This document shows positions 17,729-26,441 of a DNA stretch of 64,000 nucleotides, piece after piece. The stretch lies in assembly GCA_050043265.1 (NCBI GenBank), contig JBHJIR010000018.1, positions 1 to 64,000 of the forward strand, given 5' to 3'. The position numbers and the translations under genes were made by a program. The DNA is from Pelagibius sp050043265. Lineage in GTDB: Bacteria > Pseudomonadota > Alphaproteobacteria > Kiloniellales > Kiloniellaceae. The notes beneath the pieces were generated by a model. That model was not told the origin of the DNA and did no database searches. It saw only the letters and a program-made list of their open reading frames with translations. Numbering within the stretch: position 1 is the first letter of the stretch; each line of letters begins with the position of its first letter.

Positions 17729-19294
17729 ATGGCCAAGGTCCTGATCGGCCTGAAGATCCGCGAACGCCGCAAGGAGATCGGCCTGACCCAGACCGAGCTG
17801 GCTGCGCGGCTCGGCATCTCGGTGTCCTATCTGAACCTTATCGAGCACAATAAGCGCAGCATCGGCGGCCGCCTGCTGAAGCAGGTCGCCGACGAACTGA
17901 GTGTCGGGCTGGAGGTGCTGGACGGCGCCACCGAACGCCGCCTGGCCAGCGACCTCCACGACGTGCTGACAGATCCCCTTTTCGACCAGATCCGCCTCGA
18001 CCCCCAGGGCATCGGCGAGCTGGTCGGCCGCCATCCCGGCTGGGCCCAGGCGCTGGTGACGCTGCACCGCGCGTTCCTCGACCGCTCCCAGGCAATGCAC
18101 GCCCTTGCCGACCGGCTCAACCAGGACCCCTTCCTCGGCGATGCCATCCACCGCATCCTGACCAACATCTCGGCGATCCGCTCGATCTCCGAGATCCTGA
18201 CCTCGGTCGACGATGTCGATGCCGAGCAGCAGCGCCGCTTCCACAGCATCCTGTCGGAAGAAAGCGCGCGGCTGTCCAGCGCCGCCCAGGGCCTCTCGAC
18301 CTTTTTCGACAAGGCCCACACGGCGACCCGATCGACCACCCCGGCCGAGGAAGTCGACGACTTCGTGCTGGAAAACCACAACTACTTCCCGTCCCTGGAG
18401 GCAGCGGCGGAGGCGCTGCGCGCAGAGCTGGGCATGCCGATACGCCAGCTGGAGGATCGCCTGCTGGAAAAGCTCGCCACCGATCATCTTCTGCGTGTCA
18501 GCCGCGTCGGCCCCGAGGAGGAGCGCCAACTTTCGGCGCGCGAGCCGCTGCGCTACAGCCAGCACGGCAAGCGCCTCATCCTGCTGGACAGCGCGCCTCC
18601 GGCAACCCGCCGCTTCGCCGCCGCCCGCCTTCTGGCGCGGCTCGATTTCGGCGCCGAGATCGAGGCCATCATCGCCGCCAGCACCAGCCTGACCACCCCG
18701 GCGGCGCGCGAGCGTGCGGCCATCGCGCTACAGTCCTACTGCGCCGGCGCCACGCTGATGCCTTACGACCGCTTCCTGGACGACGCCGTCAAGGCGCGCT
18801 ACGATGTCGACCTGCTGCGCCGCACCTACGGGGCCAGCGTCGAGCAGGTCTGCCATCGCCTGGTGACCCTGCACCGTCCGGGCCGCGAGGGGGTCCCCTT
18901 CGCCTTCATGCGCTCCGACCCCGCCGGCTTCGTGACCAAGCGCTTTCCGCTGCCCAACCTACCGCTGCCCCGCTACGGCGGCGCCTGCCCGCTGTGGGCG
19001 GTCTACCAGGCCTTCCAGACGCCGGAGACGGTGGTGCGCCAGCTGGCCGAGTTCCCCAGCGGCGAGCGCTTCCTGTTCGTCGCCCGCGCGGTCATGAAGA
19101 GCGAGACCGGCTACGGTCAGCCGCGCCCGCTGCTTTCCATCATGCTGGCCTGTGATGCCCTCTATGCCGACCAGACGGTCTACGGCGACCGCCTGGACCT
19201 CTCGGCCGGCGCTCCGGCGGACCGCGTGGGCGCGACCTGCCGGCTTTGCGCACGCAACGATTGCCCGCAGCGCCAGGAAGATGTGATCATCTAG
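17729..19294 (+). CDS. ScfR/RamB-type XRE transcriptional regulator
   Basis: A 521-residue regulator. Residues 8-60 are an XRE helix-turn-helix (RERRKEIGLTQTELAARLGISVSYLNLIEHNKR); the middle is an IrrE/ImmA-like region. The C-terminal domain, ending CRLCARNDCPQR, matches the short-chain fatty-acyl regulator family that controls acetate or propionate metabolism genes in actinobacteria and alphaproteobacteria. It is divergent from the five-gene importer, with an inverted repeat between them, so it may control that operon as well as itself. Confidence 0.85.
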   Translation: MAKVLIGLKIRERRKEIGLTQTELAARLGISVSYLNLIEHNKRSIGGRLLKQVADELSVGLEVLDGATERRLASDLHDVLTDPLFDQIRLDPQGIGELVGRHPGWAQALVTLHRAFLDRSQAMHALADRLNQDPFLGDAIHRILTNISAIRSISEILTSVDDVDAEQQRRFHSILSEESARLSSAAQGLSTFFDKAHTATRSTTPAEEVDDFVLENHNYFPSLEAAAEALRAELGMPIRQLEDRLLEKLATDHLLRVSRVGPEEERQLSAREPLRYSQHGKRLILLDSAPPATRRFAAARLLARLDFGAEIEAIIAASTSLTTPAARERAAIALQSYCAGATLMPYDRFLDDAVKARYDVDLLRRTYGASVEQVCHRLVTLHRPGREGVPFAFMRSDPAGFVTKRFPLPNLPLPRYGGACPLWAVYQAFQTPETVVRQLAEFPSGERFLFVARAVMKSETGYGQPRPLLSIMLACDALYADQTVYGDRLDLSAGAPADRVGATCRLCARNDCPQRQEDVII

Positions 19295-19404
19295 CAGCAG
19301 GCCCGCGGCGGCGCAGGAGGGCGGGCGCTCGTCACGGTCCGGCCTGGCCCGCCTACGGCGAGTGGGGACCCTCCTGGCCTACCAAGAGCTCCGCGTGCTA
19401 AGGG

Positions 19405-19857
19405 ATGCCTGCAAACAATAAAGCCGGCGCCAGGAAGGCACCGGCACAGAACGGGGAAATGGTCTCGATGCGGGTTTTGATCGTCGAGGACGAGCCGAAT
19501 ATCGTCGAATCGCTGAGCTTCGTGTTCAGCCGTGAAGGCTGGCAGGTTGCCGCCGCCCTGGACGGCGACACCGCGATCGCGCGGCTGCTGAGCGCGCCGC
19601 CCGACATCCTGGTGCTCGACGTCATGCTGCCGCCGCACAGCGGCTTCGAGGTCCTGAAGCGGGTGCGCAGCGAAGCCAGCCTGAAGCATCTGCCAGTCAT
19701 CGTGCTGACCGCCAAGGGCCAGGAGAAGGACCGTCACACGGCGCTACGCCTGGGCGCTGACGCCTTCATCACCAAGCCGTTCTCCAACCGTGACATCGTA
19801 CAGCAGGTGCGCGATCTGGCGGCCAGCAGGCAGGGCGCCGGCGGCGCGGAAAGCTGA
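19405..19857 (+). CDS. Stand-alone response regulator receiver protein
   Basis: A receiver domain of about 120 residues after MRVLIVEDEPNIVESL, with phospho-acceptor Asp in ILVLDVMLPPHSG, the conserved Thr in VIVLTAKGQ, and Lys in FITKPFSN. There is no output domain, so it is a CheY/DivK-like single-domain regulator. The start may be 19405, 19459 (after GGGGAA) or 19468; the first 18-21 residues are not part of the domain. No histidine kinase is adjacent. Confidence 0.85.
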   Translation: MPANNKAGARKAPAQNGEMVSMRVLIVEDEPNIVESLSFVFSREGWQVAAALDGDTAIARLLSAPPDILVLDVMLPPHSGFEVLKRVRSEASLKHLPVIVLTAKGQEKDRHTALRLGADAFITKPFSNRDIVQQVRDLAASRQGAGGAES

Positions 19858-19879
19858 CGGCATCGGCGCCTGGCGCTTT

Positions 19880-20059
19880 CTATCCCTTCGGCCCGAACAG
19901 CAGCCAGATAATGAAACCCAGCAGCGGCAGGATCAGGATCAGCACGATCCAGAACACCTTGGCGCCGGTAGAGGCGCGGCTCTGCACCGTCTTCACGATG
20001 GCCCAGATGTTCGCGATAAGCAGCAGTAGGCCAAACAGGCCGCCGACTTCGATTCCCAT
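19880..20059 (-). CDS. Small PLDc_N-domain membrane protein
   Basis: A 59-residue inner-membrane protein with two hydrophobic helices separated by QSRASTGAKVFWIV and ending FIIWLLFGPKG, the PLDc_N (phospholipase D nuclease N-terminal) signature found alone in many bacteria. AAAGAGG lies before ATG 20059. Function of stand-alone members is unknown. Confidence 0.8.
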   Translation of the reverse strand: MGIEVGGLFGLLLLIANIWAIVKTVQSRASTGAKVFWIVLILILPLLGFIIWLLFGPKG

Positions 20060-20210
20060 GTTCACGCCTCTTTCCGCAGAATTGCCATCCCTGCTTATGG
20101 CATGATGCCGGCCGGCGGGAAAGGCTTCCAGGATCCGAAGGGGCGTTCGGAGGGGATAGTTCCCTGGGCCCTGCACCGCCGGCCGACATCAAGCGGGAAA
20201 ATCGGTGCCA

Positions 20211-20255
20211 GTTACTCGCCGGCCGGTTACTCGCCGGCCAGTTACTTCCCGGCGA
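20211..20255. repeat. Three tandem 15-bp repeats at the dps 3' end
   Basis: GTTACTCGCCGGCCG (20211), GTTACTCGCCGGCCA (20226) and a diverged GTTACTTCCCGGCGA (20241). The third copy holds the dps stop codon and last codons, so the array looks like a duplication of the gene end. Confidence 0.85.
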
Positions 20256-20745
20256 TCACCGCGCGCAGCATCCATATGGCCTGCTCATGGAATTCCATAC
20301 GGTCGGTCAGCATGCCGGCGGTCACTGCGTCGTGCAGCCCTTCGGCAAGGATGGTCGCTTCGCGCAGGCGCCGCACGATGCTTTCGTGATCGGCCACCAG
20401 GTTCTCCACCATCTCCTCGGCCGAGGCATTGCCGGTGTCCTCGGCGATCTGCGCCAGGGCGATCATTTCGGTGATGCTGGACGGTGCAGGATGACCAAGG
20501 GCGCGAATGCGCTCCGCCAGATCATCGATCGCCTCGAAGAGATTCTGGTACTGCTCTTCCGTCAGGCGATGCAGCGAAACGAACAGCGGGCCGACCACGT
20601 TCCAGTGATAGCCGTGGGTCTTCACCATCAGCAGGTAGGTGTCGGCCAGCACACCGCTCAAGTTACTGGCGAGACGCTTGCGGTACTCGATTCCCGTTTC
20701 CGGATTTTCGACATCGGCTTTCATCTGCAACACTGAATCGGACAT
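20242..20745 (-). CDS. dps: Dps family DNA-binding ferritin-like protein
   Basis: A 167-residue mini-ferritin that oxidises and stores iron and protects DNA. The inter-subunit ferroxidase ligands are present: HGYHWNVVGPLFVSLH (H47, H59) and D74/E78 in IDDLAERIRALG. AAGGAG precedes ATG 20745. The C-terminus is short (VIAGK) and its stop codon is the first unit of a tandem 15-bp array. Leftward, last gene of the 27.6-20.2 kb run, though the 105-bp gap suggests its own promoter. Confidence 0.92.
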   Translation of the reverse strand: MSDSVLQMKADVENPETGIEYRKRLASNLSGVLADTYLLMVKTHGYHWNVVGPLFVSLHRLTEEQYQNLFEAIDDLAERIRALGHPAPSSITEMIALAQIAEDTGNASAEEMVENLVADHESIVRRLREATILAEGLHDAVTAGMLTDRMEFHEQAIWMLRAVIAGK

Positions 20746-20849
20746 GTTTCTCCTTATCTCGCGGTTGGTCCTGTGGGAATAACAGCCGGGATCGGGATTC
20801 GTTCCAAGTTCGGTGAGGCGACGGCGCCCCCTGTCTCCAGGGAGGGTTT

Positions 20850-21275
20850 CTAAAGCGCCTGCAGTGATTTTGCGGCGTCTGCGGCCAAAGACTGCGCAGC
20901 CGCTTTCTCGTCGTCGCGCAACGGCGCACTGTGAGCCGTCTCCGCCTGTTGACGAACCAGATTTTCCTGTTCGCGGCAATCGGCCACCAGCGCGTCCCAG
21001 CCTTCGTTATCGAAGGCCGCCCGAGCCCGCGCCAGGGCGGTCTGCAGCAGGTTGCGCTCTTCCGGGGGGCCGGCGGGGATATCGTCCTCGGCGATCATGC
21101 GCGCGCCGAAAAAATCGGCATCGGCGCGGCGCCGCTCGGCGAGCTCCTGCAGCGCTTTAGCCCGCGGATCTTCCGCCATCAGCTCGGCCGCCAGGGCGGC
21201 GTGGCTCTCCGAACCCCTGCAGGCCTCGACCAAGTCGTGAAGGGCCACCAGCCGTTCGTCACGCAGAATGCTCAC
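20850..21275 (-). CDS. DUF2383 (PA2169-like) four-helix-bundle protein
   Basis: A 141-residue helical protein. The opening MSILRDERLVALHDLVEACRG and spaced Glu/His residues resemble the ferritin-like DUF2383 family, whose function is unknown but which is often near stress genes. It overlaps the upstream lipid kinase gene by four bases (ATGA) and sits next to dps. Confidence 0.65.
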   Translation of the reverse strand: MSILRDERLVALHDLVEACRGSESHAALAAELMAEDPRAKALQELAERRRADADFFGARMIAEDDIPAGPPEERNLLQTALARARAAFDNEGWDALVADCREQENLVRQQAETAHSAPLRDDEKAAAQSLAADAAKSLQAL

Positions 21276-22207
21276 GGGTCTTTTCCTTTCTCGGCCGCAG
21301 GCTTGGATCCAGGCTTGGACGCAGTCTCGGGACGTGGCGGCGCGAAAACCTCGACCGCGCCCGGCGCCACTTCGATGACAACGGGTGTCTTGCCATCCAG
21401 TTCCCCGTCGACATCCACCTCACGCGGCCGTCGGGTGCGCAGTTCGACCCGCTTGGCCCACTTCACCTCGGCCTCGGACGTCCGGCGCAGCCAACCGAAA
21501 CGCAGCGCCGGCAGCATCCACAGCATGGCCAGCAGACCGGTCGGACGCAGATAGTAGACCCGCAGCCAGCCGTCGTCGATTTCCGCCTCGGCGTCTATGG
21601 TCATGCCACCGCCGTAGTGGACGCCGTTGCCGACGGCGACCTGCATGCAGCGGCAGCGCAGCGTCTCGCCGTCGATGACGAGTTCCACCTTGAACGGCCG
21701 ATGCGCCTGAAAGGCGTTCCACGCACTGACCGGATAGCTCAGCACACCGAAGCGCCGTTTGCGTTCGCCCTCGTGCTCACGCACCACCTCGGCGCTGAGC
21801 CCGATGCTGGCAACGTTGAAGAACGGCCGGTTGTCGATCAGGCCGAGGTCGATGCGCCGGCTCTCTCCCGCCGTGATAACATCCGCCGCCGCAACCGGAT
21901 CGAAGGGGATGCCAAGGGTGCGGGCCAGGTCGTTGGCCGTGCCCAGCGGCAGCAGACCGAAGGGACGCTCGATATCCCGCAAAGCCGGGGCGGCGGCATT
22001 CAGGGTACCGTCGCCGCCACCCAGGATCACGGTCGCCGGGCCGCTGCCGCGGATACGGCCACGCAAGTCGTCGACCGAATCCGGTGTCTCATGGGTAACC
22101 GTGAAGCCGCCCTCTTCCAGGCGCGCAATGGCCGGCGCCAGATTGCTGTCCGCACCGCCGCTCTTCTTATTGGTCAGCAGCAGGGCCGGGCGGCGATCTG
22201 GCGGCAA
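21272..22207 (-). CDS. Diacylglycerol kinase family lipid kinase (YegS/BmrU type)
   Basis: A 311-residue kinase with the DAGK nucleotide-binding motif GGGDGTLNAAAPAL and LPLGTANDLARTLGIP. The C-terminal beta-rich domain contains GGGMTIDAEAEIDDGWL. It phosphorylates diacylglycerol or a similar lipid at the membrane surface. The start is TTG 22207, preceded by GGGAG; five bases separate it from the methyltransferase gene upstream and it overlaps the DUF2383 gene downstream. Confidence 0.85.
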   Translation of the reverse strand: MPPDRRPALLLTNKKSGGADSNLAPAIARLEEGGFTVTHETPDSVDDLRGRIRGSGPATVILGGGDGTLNAAAPALRDIERPFGLLPLGTANDLARTLGIPFDPVAAADVITAGESRRIDLGLIDNRPFFNVASIGLSAEVVREHEGERKRRFGVLSYPVSAWNAFQAHRPFKVELVIDGETLRCRCMQVAVGNGVHYGGGMTIDAEAEIDDGWLRVYYLRPTGLLAMLWMLPALRFGWLRRTSEAEVKWAKRVELRTRRPREVDVDGELDGKTPVVIEVAPGAVEVFAPPRPETASKPGSKPAAEKGKDP

Positions 22208-22212
22208 GGGCT

Positions 22213-22917
22213 TTAACTCCCGTTTCGGTTCTGGCTTCTGTATCGGGCCGTGAACATAGCGACGGCACCGCGCATCTCGATCCCGACGTCATCGAACGCA
22301 GCCGTGAGGATTTCCCGCAGCCCTTCCAGATCGTCTTCGGCGTTTCCAAAAATGCCGCGGCCATTGTAGAAGCCCATCACCCGCCGGCCGAGCGCATTGT
22401 GTGGCACGCCACGGCCCAGGATGGTGGCACCGAATACCCGGGCACCGTCCCTCAGCAGCGGCTTCAAGTTGGTAAAAGCCGCCGCCTTACGGGACAGGGG
22501 CCCGGGCAGACAGTGCAACAGATAGGTAATACCGAGAGAATCGAAAGGTTCCCCAGGCGGGCCATTGGGCGGCAGGTCAAAGGGCTCCAGAACGTTGGCG
22601 CAGAAGCTTTCCGGGCGATAGCGGGCAACCCGCGCGGCCGCCGCTTCGAGGCAAAGGGGATTGAGGTCGAGCAGGCCGAGGCGCGGCTGCGCCACCGGAA
22701 AGCGGCAGCGGTCGAGGAAGTAGCCCGTGGCCACGCCAGCGTCCAGGTGGTTGCTGCTGACGTTGGCGTCGTAGAGCGCCAGCAGTTCGGCGGTCGGGCA
22801 GCGCCACAGGAAGCGGTTGGAAAAGCTCAGCACCACCGCGTCATAGAGCTTCAGCGTGCGCGCGGTATAGACCGCCTGCCCGGCCCAGGCGTCGGCGGAC
22901 TGCGCCTGTGCGGTCAT
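22213..22917 (-). CDS. Class I SAM-dependent methyltransferase
   Basis: A 234-residue protein with a Rossmann methyltransferase core: HLDAGVATGYFLDRC takes the place of the usual glycine-rich motif I, then LGLLDLNPLCLEAA supplies the acidic ribose-binding residue. GITYLLHCLPG is motif IV. The degenerate motif I and N-terminal YDAVVLSFSNRFLWRCP resemble methyltransferases found near polyketide or lipid genes; the substrate is unknown. Its ATG overlaps the acuI stop. Confidence 0.75.
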   Translation of the reverse strand: MTAQAQSADAWAGQAVYTARTLKLYDAVVLSFSNRFLWRCPTAELLALYDANVSSNHLDAGVATGYFLDRCRFPVAQPRLGLLDLNPLCLEAAAARVARYRPESFCANVLEPFDLPPNGPPGEPFDSLGITYLLHCLPGPLSRKAAAFTNLKPLLRDGARVFGATILGRGVPHNALGRRVMGFYNGRGIFGNAEDDLEGLREILTAAFDDVGIEMRGAVAMFTARYRSQNRNGS

Positions 22918-23906
22918 TCCGAGGCCTTGATATCGACCACCACGCGACCACGCACCCGGCCTTTCAGGATGTCGCCGGCCAGCGCCGGCAGGTCGGCCAG
23001 GGTCGTGTCGTGGATCATGCCATCCAGCTTGTCCATGGGCAGATCACGCGCCAGCCTCTCCCAAGCCGTCTTGCGCTCTTCCGGCGGACACATCACCGAA
23101 TCGATACCCAGCAGGTTCACGCCGCGCAGCAGAAAAGGGATCACCGTGGTCTCCAGCTTGTTGCCGCCGGCCAGACCCACCGCCGCGACGGAACCCCGGT
23201 AGGCGATCTGCGGCAGCACGCAGGCCAGCGTCGCGCCGCCCACGGAATCGACACAGCCCTGCCACCGCTCCCTGTCGAGCGGCCGCCCGCTCGGCTCGGC
23301 GATCTCGGCACGGTCGACGATCGTGGTGGCGCCCAGGTCCTTCAGGTAGCCATGGGTTTCCGGCCGCCCGGTAGAGGCCGCCACCGAATAGCCGAGCGTG
23401 TGCAGTAACGCGGTCGCGACCGAGCCGACGCCGCCGGCCGCACCGGTCACCAGAACTTCTCCTTTGTCCGGGGCCACGCCATGCTTTTCCAGCGCCATGA
23501 CGGCCAGCATGGCGGTGAAGCCCGCCGTGCCGATGGCCATGGCGCGCTTGGTCGTCAGGCCCTTCGGCAGCGGCACCAGCCAGTCGGCCTTCACCCGGGC
23601 CTTTTCGGCGTAGCCGCCCCAGTGCTGCTCGCCGACCCGCCAGCCGGTGAGGACCACCTTATCGCCCGGCTTGTAGGCCGGATCGCTGCTGGCCTCCACC
23701 GTGCCGGCGAAATCGACGCCGGGCACGTGGGGATAGCTGCGCACCAGCCGTCCCAGGCCGCTCAGGACCATGCCGTCCTTGTAGTTTAGGGTCGAATATT
23801 CCACGGCGACGGTGACCTCGCCCTCCGGCAACGCGGAGTCGTCCAACTCGGCGAAGCGGCTTGTCACCTTGCCGTCGCTCTCCTCCAGCAGGATCGCCTT
23901 GAACAT
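22914..23906 (-). CDS. acuI: Acrylyl-CoA reductase (NADPH) / MDR-family oxidoreductase
   Basis: A 330-residue medium-chain dehydrogenase without zinc. Markers are VEYSTLNYKDGMVLSGLGR, the VPGVDFAGTVE block, TGWRVGEQHWGGYAEKARV, and the cofactor motif VTGAAGGVGSVATALL. These match AcuI/YhdH, which reduces toxic acryloyl-CoA to propionyl-CoA in DMSP and propionate-related metabolism. It lies within a run encoding a CoA ligase and a thiolase, consistent with acyl-CoA catabolism. ATG 23906. Confidence 0.87.
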   Translation of the reverse strand: MFKAILLEESDGKVTSRFAELDDSALPEGEVTVAVEYSTLNYKDGMVLSGLGRLVRSYPHVPGVDFAGTVEASSDPAYKPGDKVVLTGWRVGEQHWGGYAEKARVKADWLVPLPKGLTTKRAMAIGTAGFTAMLAVMALEKHGVAPDKGEVLVTGAAGGVGSVATALLHTLGYSVAASTGRPETHGYLKDLGATTIVDRAEIAEPSGRPLDRERWQGCVDSVGGATLACVLPQIAYRGSVAAVGLAGGNKLETTVIPFLLRGVNLLGIDSVMCPPEERKTAWERLARDLPMDKLDGMIHDTTLADLPALAGDILKGRVRGRVVVDIKASE

Positions 23907-23937
23907 CTTCAGTCTCCCTGATTTTTTGAAATAGGCC

Positions 23938-24324
23938 CTAGGCCGGGATCCATTCCTGCAGGACCAGTTCCAGGGTGATACAGATGGGATTGGCACCGGG
24001 CCGGAAGCGCCCACCGTAGACCTGCGCCTTGCCGTCGGCGATGGTGCCGCGCAGATCGGCCTGCGGCCTGCCCGCCGCATCGGGCCGCACTTCACCGGCC
24101 AGCGTCAAGATTTCGATGCCGGGCCCCGGCACCTGGATCGTCCTGTCGCCGGCCTCCAGCACCGCATCCACCAGGCTGCCGACCGCCGAGCGCACCAGCG
24201 CGTGGGCCAGGCCGTGCTCGCGGCAGGCCGCCTCGACCGCCGTCACCAGATCTTCATTTGGGCGCAAGCGGATCACGGCGATGCGCCCCAGCGTGCCTTC
24301 CTCAACCTGCGCCACCGCGCTCAT
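23938..24324 (-). CDS. PPC/DUF296 domain protein (first of a pair)
   Basis: A 128-residue protein with the PPC fold known from plant AT-hook proteins and stand-alone bacterial homologues: RLRPNEDLVTAVEAACREHG, then VRSAVGSLVDAVLE, and GKAQVYGGRFRPG near the end. It lacks the HCH...GGH metal motif present in its neighbour. The gene overlaps the second PPC gene by four bases. Biochemical role of bacterial members is not established. Confidence 0.72.
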   Translation of the reverse strand: MSAVAQVEEGTLGRIAVIRLRPNEDLVTAVEAACREHGLAHALVRSAVGSLVDAVLEAGDRTIQVPGPGIEILTLAGEVRPDAAGRPQADLRGTIADGKAQVYGGRFRPGANPICITLELVLQEWIPA

Positions 24325-24839
24325 GCTGAAATCCTTTGCGGCTGGAACAACGGATAGTTGGTTTCACTGTCGTAGCAGGCGGCGAAAGCGGCTTCGCGCA
24401 GAGGTGTGGCCAACGCCACGGCGCCGCCGTCCCCCAGCAGCACGTCGCCCGGCGGCAAATGGCCGCCGTGCAGCCTGCCCGCCGCGTCGACCACCACCGC
24501 ATGGCAATGCAGCAGCGTATCGCCGTCCGGACCGGGCCCGAGAATGCCGTTGGCACCCAGCAGCGTTACCGGTCCCTCCAGCCAGGTCGGCGCGCCGTAG
24601 GTGGCGACCCGCTGGCCGCTCGGGTCTTCGGCGCCGGTCAGATAGGCCATGCGCGCGATCTCGGCGGCGACCACCTGCACCGCGGCATGGGCAATACCGC
24701 GCGCGGCCAACGCCGCTACAATGCCGCGCAGAAGGTCCTGCCCACCGGCAAGCTGCACCCGCAGGTCGGTCGCCGGCGCCGCCCATTCCAGCAGGCGGCG
24801 CGGCTGCAAGGGATCGCCGGGCTGAACCAGGGTCCTCAT
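24321..24839 (-). CDS. PPC/DUF296 domain protein with His motif (second of a pair)
   Basis: A 172-residue PPC-type protein with a putative metal motif HCHAVVVDAAGRLHGGHLPPGD near residue 125. It has an N-terminal extension of about 20 residues and a stretch, QVVAAEIARMAYLTG, matching the PPC core. Its ATG overlaps the CoA ligase stop (ATGA) and its stop overlaps the next PPC gene. It is thus translationally coupled inside an acyl-CoA operon, suggesting an enzymatic rather than DNA-binding role. Confidence 0.7.
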   Translation of the reverse strand: MRTLVQPGDPLQPRRLLEWAAPATDLRVQLAGGQDLLRGIVAALAARGIAHAAVQVVAAEIARMAYLTGAEDPSGQRVATYGAPTWLEGPVTLLGANGILGPGPDGDTLLHCHAVVVDAAGRLHGGHLPPGDVLLGDGGAVALATPLREAAFAACYDSETNYPLFQPQRISA

Positions 24840-26419
24840 TGGGCGGCCACCTCGGCAAGGTCGCCGCGGGCATAGAGCTCGTTGCGGATCAGGTGCTTGG
24901 GCACCTTGCCGTAGCCCGACTTCGGCAGTTCGTCCCAGAAGAAGACGCGGCGCGGCTGCTTGTAGCGCGCCAGTTTGTCCTGCAGGAAGGCGAGCAGGTC
25001 GTCCGCCGTTGCCCTCTGCCCGGCGTCCAGCACCACCACCGCGACGCCGGTCTCGCCCCACTCCGGATCGGGCACACCCAGCACCGCCACTTCCGCCACC
25101 GCCGGATGGGTCAGCAGCACCTCCTCGGCCTCGCGCGGATAGACGTTGGAGCCGCCGGAGATGTACATGTCCGAGGCCCGTCCGGTGATGGTGAGGAACC
25201 CCTTGTGGTCCAGGCGCCCGAGATCGCCGGTGTGGAACCAGCCGTCTTTCAGCGCCTTGGCGTTGGCCTCCGGGTTGTCGTGGTAGCCGGCGAAAACCGC
25301 CGGGCCGCGCACGCAGATCTCGCCCTGCTCCCCGCTGGCGAGGCGCTTGCCCTCGGCGTCCTTGATGGCGATCTCCATGCCGGTGCGCGCGTAACCGCAG
25401 GACCCCAGCGGCATCTCGTCGTCGTCCAGGCTGTGCGCCTCGCGCGGCAGCACCGTGATGTTGCCGGTCACCTCGCCCAGGCCGTAATACTGCACGATGA
25501 CCTTGCCGAGCTTCTGCAGCGCCGCCTTCTGGTCGGCGCGGTACATCGGCGCGCCGGCATAGATGACGTAGCGCAGCGACGAATGGTCGACGCGGTCGAC
25601 GGCGGGATGACGCACCATGCGGGTCAGGATGGTCGGCACGGTGAACATGTTGGTGATGCGGTGCTGCTCCACCAGGCGCCAGATCTCTTCCTCGTCGAAC
25701 TTCTCGCCCGCCGTCAGCACCGACTTGGCGCCCCGCGCCACCTGCGACAGCACATGCACGCCGGCACCGTGGCTGAGCGGCGCCACCACCAGGGAGGCAT
25801 CGCCCCAATGCGTAGTGCCGGGCATCAGGTCGGCCAGATGGTTGTTGGTGACGAAGGCGAGCTGACCATGGGTCAGCACCGCCGCCTTGGGACGTCCGGT
25901 GGTGCCCGAGGTGTAGAAGAACCAGCAGGGATCCGCGTAATCGACCTCCGCCGGCTCAACCACATCGCCGTTGCCTTCGGCGATCAGATTCTCGAAGGAC
26001 TCTTCATCCGCGCGGGCCTTGCCGATGGCAACGGTCAGGCGCAAGGCGCCGGAGGCGGCGCGCACCGCGTCGGCGTGCTGCGGGAAGCTGTCGTCGTAGA
26101 GCATTGCCTTGGCGCCCGACGACGTCGCGATATAGGCGACTTCGGGCGGCGTCAGGCGGTAGTTGGTCGGCACCCAGATGGCACCCAGGGTGAAAGCCGC
26201 CCAGAGGCTCTCGAACATCTGGTTGGAGTTCTTCGCCTGCACCAGGATGGCGTCGCCCTTGCCGAACCCGCGCCGCCGCAGTGCCGCCACCAGGGCATCG
26301 ACGCGGGCCGCGGTCTGGCCCCAGGTCCAGGACCGTTCGCCCCACACCAGAGAGGGGGCGTCCGGCAGGCGCCTTGCCGTGTCCGACAGCAGGCGCCCCA
26401 GGTTCATCACGTTACCCAT
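24836..26419 (-). CDS. Acyl-CoA synthetase / AMP-dependent ligase
   Basis: A 527-residue ANL-superfamily ligase activating a carboxylic acid to its CoA thioester through an acyl-adenylate. Motifs are FFYTSGTTGRPKAAVLTHGQ (P-loop), YYGLGEVTGN, GWFHTGDLGRLDHKGFLTITGR, and the catalytic Lys region PKSGYGKVPK. It is the second gene of the leftward run, 22 bases after the thiolase. A fatty or aromatic short-chain acid is a likely substrate; the exact one is unknown. Confidence 0.9.
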   Translation of the reverse strand: MGNVMNLGRLLSDTARRLPDAPSLVWGERSWTWGQTAARVDALVAALRRRGFGKGDAILVQAKNSNQMFESLWAAFTLGAIWVPTNYRLTPPEVAYIATSSGAKAMLYDDSFPQHADAVRAASGALRLTVAIGKARADEESFENLIAEGNGDVVEPAEVDYADPCWFFYTSGTTGRPKAAVLTHGQLAFVTNNHLADLMPGTTHWGDASLVVAPLSHGAGVHVLSQVARGAKSVLTAGEKFDEEEIWRLVEQHRITNMFTVPTILTRMVRHPAVDRVDHSSLRYVIYAGAPMYRADQKAALQKLGKVIVQYYGLGEVTGNITVLPREAHSLDDDEMPLGSCGYARTGMEIAIKDAEGKRLASGEQGEICVRGPAVFAGYHDNPEANAKALKDGWFHTGDLGRLDHKGFLTITGRASDMYISGGSNVYPREAEEVLLTHPAVAEVAVLGVPDPEWGETGVAVVVLDAGQRATADDLLAFLQDKLARYKQPRRVFFWDELPKSGYGKVPKHLIRNELYARGDLAEVAAQ

Positions 26420-26441
26420 ATCCTCGGCCCTTTTGCCCGCC

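Noticed and set aside
20086..20241. Upstream extension of the PLDc_N gene as a longer protein
   Set aside because: The added residues are Arg/Gly-rich non-domain sequence; the ribosome-binding site supports the short form.
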